NCBI RefSeq assembly: GCF_900215145.1
Contig: NZ_OBDO01000014.1
Span: 36,229 to 100,228, forward strand
DNA: 64,000 nucleotides
Origin: Geodermatophilus sabuli
GTDB taxonomy: Bacteria > Actinomycetota > Actinomycetes > Mycobacteriales > Geodermatophilaceae
Direction: 5' to 3'
Both the position numbers and the translations under genes were made by a program. The notes below the pieces were generated by a model. The model worked only from the letters and a program-made list of their open reading frames with translations, was not told where the DNA came from and ran no database searches. Within the stretch, counting starts at the first letter, position 1, and the number at the start of each line of letters is the position of its first letter. Below are positions 59,318 through 64,000 of the stretch, one piece after another.

Positions 59318-59670
59318 GACCTCTCCTGTCCTGGGTCGACGACGTGTTGTTCCTCGCTGTCGTCGGGGGACCCGACGGTGTCCTGGTAACCGGCCAGCGC
59401 CCGGTTCCAGTACGTGTCGAGCTGGTCGCGCATCGCAGCGACGCCAGCCGGATTGAGCCGATAGATCCGCCGGGTGCCGGCGACGCGCTCGGCGACGAGT
59501 CCTGCGTCCCTGAGCACCTTCAGGTGCTGGGACACCGCCGGCCGGCTGATCGGCAGCGCGTCGGCCAGCTCGCCGACCGCTCGAGGCCGCTCGGCCAGGC
59601 ACTCGACGATGGCGCGCCGCGAGGGGTCCCCCAGCGCGGTCCACGCCACATCAGGTCGGTAAGCGTCCAC
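59314..59670 (-). CDS. ArsR-family regulator
   Basis: Winged-helix regulator of 118 aa: ALGDPSRRAIVECLAERPRAVGELADALPISRPAVSQHLKVLRDAGLV, the standard ArsR domain, and a C-terminal tail without metal-binding Cys. Belongs to the group that pairs with AHSA1 proteins; coupled to the next gene by ATGA. A reverse-strand TTGACG box (59701-59706) with CAGGCT 17 bp on could be its promoter. Confidence 0.9.
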   Translation of the reverse strand: MDAYRPDVAWTALGDPSRRAIVECLAERPRAVGELADALPISRPAVSQHLKVLRDAGLVAERVAGTRRIYRLNPAGVAAMRDQLDTYWNRALAGYQDTVGSPDDSEEQHVVDPGQERS

Positions 59671-59731
59671 GAACGGTAAGCCTGGACGAACGAACGTCGA
59701 TCGTCAAGGGTTGGCAGGCGGCGCAACGAAG

Positions 59732-59758
59732 TGTCCCTGAATGGGCCGCTTGGGGACA
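59732..59758. repeat. palindromic repeat R3 (TGGGCCG-loop family)
   Basis: TGTCCCTGAA, TGGGCCG, CTTGGGGACA, stem nearly intact. Nearby, a separate 8-bp inverted repeat CCAGACGT/ACGTCTGG lies at 59798-59819. Confidence 0.85.
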
Positions 59759-59969
59759 CCGCCGCCGGCTCACCCTGGAGACGACCCCAGGGACACCCCA
59801 GACGTTGGCGCACGTCTGGCCGCCCTCTGCGAGCCGCCGTCTGCTGGCGAGCGATGGGCCTCCCTGGGGGTGCCCGCTGTGAGGGGGTGACCGCCCCAGC
59901 CAGATGGCCAGGGTTGAAGGGGACCTTGTTCCGTGTCCACCGGCGCAGGCGCGAGAAAGGCTTCATGCC

Positions 59970-60332
59970 ATGACAGCGAGCCCGTTCCCGGATCCCTCGG
60001 CCTCCGCCGTCCCGTCTCCCGGCGAGCCTCCTCGACCGGATCAGCCGTCCTGGCAGCCGGCAGCGCCTGTACCCGCAGCTGGATTTCCGCACCGTCGGCT
60101 CGTCCGCAGCTCCACCAACAAGGTCTTGGGCGGCGTGTGCGGCGGGTTGGCCGAGTACACCGACACAGATCCCTTGCTATGGCGTGTCGGGTTCGTCGCT
60201 CTAGCGGTGATGGGCGCCGGCATCCTCGTGTACCCGCTGCTGTGGCTGCTCGTGCCGGCGGCTGGCCCGGGTGAGTCGGCCACCTCTGGGCTTCATGAGA
60301 CGCTCCGGAAGGGACGGGCTCCCCGCTCCTGA
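59970..60332 (+). CDS. PspC-domain membrane protein
   Basis: A 120-aa protein: Pro-rich cytoplasmic N-terminus of about 40 residues, PspC core RSSTNKVLGGVCGGLAEYTDTDPLLWRV, one membrane segment (VGFVALAVMGAGILVYPLLW) and a short tail. PspC-like proteins sense membrane stress. ATG at 59970 follows GAGAAAGG. Confidence 0.88.
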   Translation: MTASPFPDPSASAVPSPGEPPRPDQPSWQPAAPVPAAGFPHRRLVRSSTNKVLGGVCGGLAEYTDTDPLLWRVGFVALAVMGAGILVYPLLWLLVPAAGPGESATSGLHETLRKGRAPRS

Positions 60333-60380
60333 GGTGGCCTACTGCACAGGCGCGGGCTACGGCACAGGCACAGCCCCGGG

Positions 60381-60407
60381 TGTCCCAAAGTGGGCCGCTC
60401 TGAGACA
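60381..60407. repeat. palindromic repeat R4 (TGGGCCG-loop family)
   Basis: TGTCCCAAAG, TGGGCCG, CTCTGAGACA; lies between the convergent PspC and EamA genes. Confidence 0.85.
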
Positions 60408-60449
60408 GCAGGCCCGGCTGACCGCAAGGGCGGCTTCAGGGACGCTTGC

Positions 60450-61394
60450 TCACGACAGCTGCGGCACTTGCTTCTCCACCGCTGGGGGAGCCTGACCGAC
60501 GTCGGTTGGCGGTGCCGGTGGATCGCTGCCGGCCGGCCGCTGCGCGAAGGTCGTGGAGCCGATGCTGGCGAGCACGACCAGCGCCACAGCCGCAGCCTCG
60601 CGTGCCCCGAGCGGCTGATCCAGGAGTAGCCAGCCTGCGAGCGCAGCGATGGCCGGCTCGAGGCTGAGCAGGACGCCGAAGACGCTGGGCGTCAGCCGCC
60701 GCAGAGCGGACAACTCCAGCGTGTAGGGCACCACCGAGGCGAGCAGGCCGGTGACGGCCCCCAGCAGGAGCAGGTCAGGCCGGCCGATCGCGGCCGCCGC
60801 ACCCGCGGCTCCGACGGGAACGAGGGCGAGGGAGCCCACGGCGAGGGCGACCGCAAGACCGCCCTGTCCGGGTACGGCGGCGCCTACCCGGGCGCTGGTG
60901 AGGATGTATCCGGCCCAGAACACCCCGGCCAGCAGCGCGAAGGCAACGCCAATCCGATCCAGGCCGGAACCTGCACCTGCGTGAGCGGCCAGTCCGAGCA
61001 GGACGACGCCGGCCGCGGCAAGCAGCACCCACCCCAGGTCGCGCATCCGCCGGGAGAGCACAGCGGCGAGCACCAGCGGGCCGAGGAACTCGATGGTGAC
61101 GGCGGCGCCTAGGGGGATGCGTGCGATGGCGGCGTAGAAGGAGGCATTCATCCCGGCCAGACAGAGCCCGAACGCGACCACAGCCATCCACTGCCGCCAG
61201 GTCCACCGGCGGAGGTGCGGACGAGTTGCGATCAACAACACGGCCGCGGCCACGAGCAGCCGCAGCAGAGTGACCCCGGCGCTGCCCATCGTGGGGAACA
61301 GCTGCGCGGCACTCGCGGCGCCCACCTGCAAGGAGATGCAGGAGCCCAGCACCATCAGGACGGCCGGGCCGTTGCCGGCGTCGCGGGAGATCAC
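60450..61394 (-). CDS. EamA-family exporter, RhtA-like
   Basis: Membrane protein of 314 aa with about 10 hydrophobic segments and two EamA repeats; ARIPLGAAVTIEFLGPLVLAA and LSALRRLTPSVFGVLLSLEPA are typical of RhtA-type amino-acid/metabolite exporters. A Pro-rich tail follows the last segment. Divergent from a LysR regulator that probably controls it. Confidence 0.88.
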   Translation of the reverse strand: MISRDAGNGPAVLMVLGSCISLQVGAASAAQLFPTMGSAGVTLLRLLVAAAVLLIATRPHLRRWTWRQWMAVVAFGLCLAGMNASFYAAIARIPLGAAVTIEFLGPLVLAAVLSRRMRDLGWVLLAAAGVVLLGLAAHAGAGSGLDRIGVAFALLAGVFWAGYILTSARVGAAVPGQGGLAVALAVGSLALVPVGAAGAAAAIGRPDLLLLGAVTGLLASVVPYTLELSALRRLTPSVFGVLLSLEPAIAALAGWLLLDQPLGAREAAAVALVVLASIGSTTFAQRPAGSDPPAPPTDVGQAPPAVEKQVPQLS

Positions 61395-61515
61395 GAGGAC
61401 GAGATGGGGGCGACATTGGGCACACGCTCAGCGTCGACGACACATACCCTCTGGTCCAGCGAATGATTCCGAACTACATCGGTCAGCGCTGCTTACTGAT
61501 TGGAAGGGCGACGGC

Positions 61516-62412
61516 ATGCTCGACGTCCACCGATTGCGCCTGCTCCGGGAACTGCAGCGGCGCGGCACTTTGGCCGAGGTCGCCCGGGCGCTGTCCTACA
61601 GCCCCTCAGCGATCTCCCAGCAGCTATCCCAGCTGGAGAACGAGACCGGCGTGCAACTACTGGAGCGGGTCGGACGCGGCGTCCGACTGACCGAGCAAGC
61701 TCGCATCCTCGTCCGGCACACCGATGCCGTCCTCGAGCGGCTCGAACTGGCCGAAGCAGAGCTGACCGCGTCGCTCACCGAGGTAGGGGGCACCCTGCGC
61801 GTCGCCTCCTTCCAGAGCGTGCTGCTCACCCTCATCCCCTCCGCGCTGACCCGTCTCGCCGACCAGCACCCCGGACTGCGGGTCGAGATGACCCAGCGAC
61901 AGCCCGAACAGGCCTTCGCCGGACTGCTGACCCACGACTTCGACGTCGTCCTCGGCGAGGAGTACGCGGGAGAGCCCGGGGTGGCGGTGTCAGGAGTGGA
62001 CGAGGAGGACCTGCTGCTCGATGAGATCCGGCTGGCCCTCCCCAAATGCGGCAGGTGGAGCGACGCGGGCACCACACTCGGCGACCTGGCCGACGCACCG
62101 TGGGTACTCGACCCGGCCGACTCGCCACCGGGCCGGTGGGCGCGCGCGCTGTGCCGCGGCGTCGGCTTCGAACCCGACGTCCGGTTCGACAGCCCGGACT
62201 ACCTGCTCCACGTCCACCTGGTCGAGACCGGTCACGCGATCGCCATGCTCCCGGACCTGCTCTGGACCGACCGTGACGCCGACCTCGAACTGGTCCACTT
62301 GCCTGGACGACCCACCAGACGCCTGTTCACCGGGGTGCGCCGCGGCGCCGCCGGACACCCGGCAATCCAGGCCTTCCGAGCGAGCCTGCGATCAGTCGTT
62401 GACTTCGCCTGA
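61516..62412 (+). CDS. LysR-family regulator
   Basis: A 298-aa LysR protein: N-terminal helix-turn-helix LDVHRLRLLRELQRRGTLAEVARALSYSPSAISQQLSQLE, linker helix, then the effector-binding domain from GGTLRVASFQSVLLTLIPSAL. ATG at 61516 follows GGAAGG. It is 121 bp from the divergent EamA gene, the usual layout of a LysR-controlled exporter. Confidence 0.92.
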   Translation: MLDVHRLRLLRELQRRGTLAEVARALSYSPSAISQQLSQLENETGVQLLERVGRGVRLTEQARILVRHTDAVLERLELAEAELTASLTEVGGTLRVASFQSVLLTLIPSALTRLADQHPGLRVEMTQRQPEQAFAGLLTHDFDVVLGEEYAGEPGVAVSGVDEEDLLLDEIRLALPKCGRWSDAGTTLGDLADAPWVLDPADSPPGRWARALCRGVGFEPDVRFDSPDYLLHVHLVETGHAIAMLPDLLWTDRDADLELVHLPGRPTRRLFTGVRRGAAGHPAIQAFRASLRSVVDFA

Positions 62413-62735
62413 CTGCCGCCCGGCAGGTGTCTCTTAGTGGGCCGCTCAAGGACACACGCCAGTGAGCGCCAACCGCCTCGGTCCTGCCGGACCCAGACTG
62501 GCCGGTATCCGCGAGCCACGCCGGTGTTCTCGTCGCCATCGTGAGCGCCGACGCGTACCAGGTGGCCCCTCTCGACGGCACTTCATCGAGCGGCCGGCCT
62601 CGGGGCGGCCGGCCACGAGAAGTCGAGCGAACTGCGAGAAGTGACCCGCCTCTCAGCGCACGCCAGGCCCGCGCGGAGCTCGAGGACCACCCCTGGCGCG
62701 AAGGGTGCGGCGACGGCGTCACGCTGAGACGGGCG
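62413..62735. other. intergenic region with repeat R5
   Basis: About 320 bp without a convincing gene between the LysR gene and the convergent ABM-like gene; contains R5 (62428-62454). Several open frames overlap here but none has a good start and domain. Confidence 0.5.
62428..62454. repeat. palindromic repeat R5 (TGGGCCG-loop family)
   Basis: TGTCTCTTAG, TGGGCCG, CTCAAGGACA, just after the LysR stop. Confidence 0.85.
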
Positions 62736-63029
62736 TCAGGCGGAGACGAATGTGTGAGCGGGATACAGGTTTGGCTGCTCGGTGATGCCGACGTCCTGCA
62801 GCACGGGCAGGAGCTTCTCGCCGAAGCGCCGGGCGGCTTCCTCTGACTCCCAGACATCGACGACGCGGAACCCGTTGGGGCCTTGCCCCGCGGTGTGGAC
62901 GAGGAGGCCCTCGACCGGCCAGTCAGCCGGCTTCTCCAGAGGACCTCGGCCACCGGTGAGTCGGCGGACGGTCTCCTCGTACCGCTCCTGGGTGAGAGTT
63001 GGGCCTTCGTGGACGAGAACGACTGGCAT
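62736..63029 (-). CDS. small dimeric alpha/beta-barrel protein (ABM-like)
   Basis: A 97-aa protein: PVVLVHEGPTLTQERYEETVRRLTG, a central GLLVHTAGQGPNGFRVVDVWESEEAARRFGE and a C-terminal strand. The WES..A..RF pattern is typical of small antibiotic-biosynthesis-monooxygenase-like barrels. Function unknown. ATG at 63029 follows GAGGAGG. Confidence 0.8.
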   Translation of the reverse strand: MPVVLVHEGPTLTQERYEETVRRLTGGRGPLEKPADWPVEGLLVHTAGQGPNGFRVVDVWESEEAARRFGEKLLPVLQDVGITEQPNLYPAHTFVSA

Positions 63030-63255
63030 GGCGACCTCCTCGCCGGGTCTCTCGAAGGACGGCACAGTACGCCCCCCGCGAGTGGAGCCACGGGCACGCG
63101 TGCGTTGTCGGTGAGGGCGTCTGTCTGGCGACTACGCGGCGAACAGGCACCACCCCACGCCGCTGCGTGCGGGCTGACGCTCGACCCGGTACGCGGCGCT
63201 CGTGCAGACCTCGTCGTCATGTCAGGCCTTTGTTGGGCTCTGGCCGCCTCGGAAC

Positions 63256-63282
63256 TGTCCCGTAGTGGGCCGCTCAGGGCGA
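63256..63282. repeat. palindromic repeat R6 (TGGGCCG-loop family)
   Basis: TGTCCCGTAG, TGGGCCG, CTCAGGGCGA, in the gap (63030-63304) between the ABM-like and HNH genes; otherwise that gap shows no feature. Confidence 0.8.
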
Positions 63283-63304
63283 GCACTGCCTGGCGTGTCG
63301 CGGC

Positions 63305-64000
63305 TCAGTAGGGCGGTGGTGTGGTGGTCGCGGTCAGGCCGGTGGGGGTGGTGACGGTGAGGGTGCCGTCGGGGGCGAGGGTGTGTCGCCAGGCCGGTGC
63401 CTGGTGTCTGCCGCGGTGGTCGGGGGTGCAGTAGCCGGTGAGGTTGGTGGCGCTGGTGGGTCCGGCGGGCCAGGGCCGGGAGTGGTCCAGTTCGCCGCCG
63501 CGGGGGATGCGGCGGCGGCAGCCGGGGAAGCGGCAGCGGCGGTCGCGGGCGCGGACGAAGCGGTCCAGGGCGGCGCCGGGGCGGTGGCCGTCGGTGGGCC
63601 CGGGTGCGCTCAGGCCGGGGCGGCCGGTCAGGTCGTGGGGGCAGGTCTGGGGCCGGCGGCGGCAGGCGGGAGCGCCGCAGTGCGCGGCGCGCCGCAGCCC
63701 GGGCAGGTCGGTGAGCGCCACGAGGGCGCCGGTGAGCGCGTCTGTGAGCGCGAGGCGGGGCCGGTCGGCCAGCCCACCACCGCCGGTCGTGGCCAGCAGC
63801 CGGGCGAGTTCGGCGCGCTGGGCGTCGGCGGCGGCCGCCAGCGCGGCCAGCGCGTCGGGAGCGGCGGCCACCCGCCCGGCCGGGCTGGCCGCCCAGGCGG
63901 CCTCATCGGCGGCGTCGGCGGTGCGGGCGGTGCGCACCAGCCGCCGGGCATGACCGAGGGCCTGCTGGGCGGCGTGGATCGCGGCGCCGGCGTCGTCGAC
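63305..64000 (-). CDS. DUF222/HNH endonuclease-domain protein, 5' end missing
   Basis: C-terminal part (at least 230 aa) of a 13E12-type protein. An Ala/Arg-rich helical DUF222 part is followed by an HNH nuclease motif: RARDRRCRFPGCRRR, GGELDHSRPW, LTGYCTPDHRGRH, with zinc-type Cys/His and the catalytic His of ELDH. The frame stays open to the window end, so the start lies outside. These genes are multicopy in many actinobacteria; function is unsettled. Confidence 0.88.
   Translation of the reverse strand, partial: VDDAGAAIHAAQQALGHARRLVRTARTADAADEAAWAASPAGRVAAAPDALAALAAAADAQRAELARLLATTGGGGLADRPRLALTDALTGALVALTDLPGLRRAAHCGAPACRRRPQTCPHDLTGRPGLSAPGPTDGHRPGAALDRFVRARDRRCRFPGCRRRIPRGGELDHSRPWPAGPTSATNLTGYCTPDHRGRHQAPAWRHTLAPDGTLTVTTPTGLTATTTPPPY

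Noticed and set aside
62456..62735. Small forward genes between the LysR and ABM-like genes
   Set aside because: Overlapping frames without ribosome binding sites or domains; antisense to or abutting the ABM-like gene.

Overview
The window is very GC-rich, densely packed actinobacterial DNA with many GTG starts, ATGA/GTGA stop-start overlaps and leaderless-type promoters. The gene set (IcmF, CoA-thioester catabolism, box genes, ANTAR proteins, DUF222/HNH) and the style of small palindromic repeats suggest a soil actinobacterium of the Geodermatophilaceae type (Blastococcus, Geodermatophilus or Modestobacter). That placement is an inference from style, not a computed match. No rRNA, tRNA, CRISPR array, insertion sequence or phage gene was seen.

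Layout. (1) 0-10 kb: a GNAT fragment, a 23-bp tandem repeat, then acyl-CoA and branched-chain acyl-CoA genes: acyl-CoA dehydrogenase, the fused B12-dependent isobutyryl-CoA mutase IcmF, a cytosolic BtuF-like protein, a MaoC-like protein, an alpha-methylacyl-CoA racemase, a crotonase and an MFS transporter. (2) 10-32 kb: a large catabolic cluster bracketed by two paralogous IclR regulators (11.4-12.2 kb and 31.3-32.1 kb). It encodes an amidohydrolase, a CaiB CoA-transferase, a citryl-CoA lyase-like protein, a LigB/LigA extradiol dioxygenase, two MDR/zinc dehydrogenases, a P450, a LarA-type nickel-pincer racemase with glycerate kinase, a two-component flavin monooxygenase with its reductase, an SDR, an alpha/beta hydrolase and an Rbs-type ABC transporter. 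Six copies of one operator (half-sites RCGGAC and GTCCGY, spacers 4 and 3 bp) mark its promoters. They tie the genes into one apparent regulon for an unidentified, probably aromatic, compound.

(3) 32.5-37.2 kb: an orphan signalling set: a CheB-type methylesterase, a CheR-type methyltransferase with long heptad repeats and a PAS domain, a PAS-GAF-ANTAR protein and an Ala-rich helical protein. (4) 37.3-50.5 kb: aerobic benzoyl-CoA (box) degradation: LLM-type oxidoreductase, 7Fe ferredoxin, ferredoxin reductase, benzoate-CoA ligase, BoxB and BoxC, then a complete branched-chain-type ABC importer and a PaaX-family regulator. Two identical-geometry inverted repeats (GCTACA-N26-TGTAGC) precede boxC and the importer. 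(5) 51.2-56.2 kb: anthranilate degradation through CoA: a fused 2-aminobenzoyl-CoA monooxygenase/reductase, its CoA ligase and a second PaaX-family regulator. (6) 56.2-64 kb: looser, lower-GC accessory DNA with a Cys-rich secreted protein, SRPBCC proteins, an ArsR regulator, PspC, an EamA exporter/LysR pair, a small ABM-like protein and a DUF222/HNH protein cut by the window end. Six copies of a short palindromic repeat with a TGGGCCG loop lie here between genes.

Taken together the window is a catabolic island for aromatic and branched acids: uptake by ABC systems, activation by CoA ligases or transferases, oxygenation, ring cleavage, and feeding of CoA esters into acyl-CoA oxidation and B12-dependent rearrangement.
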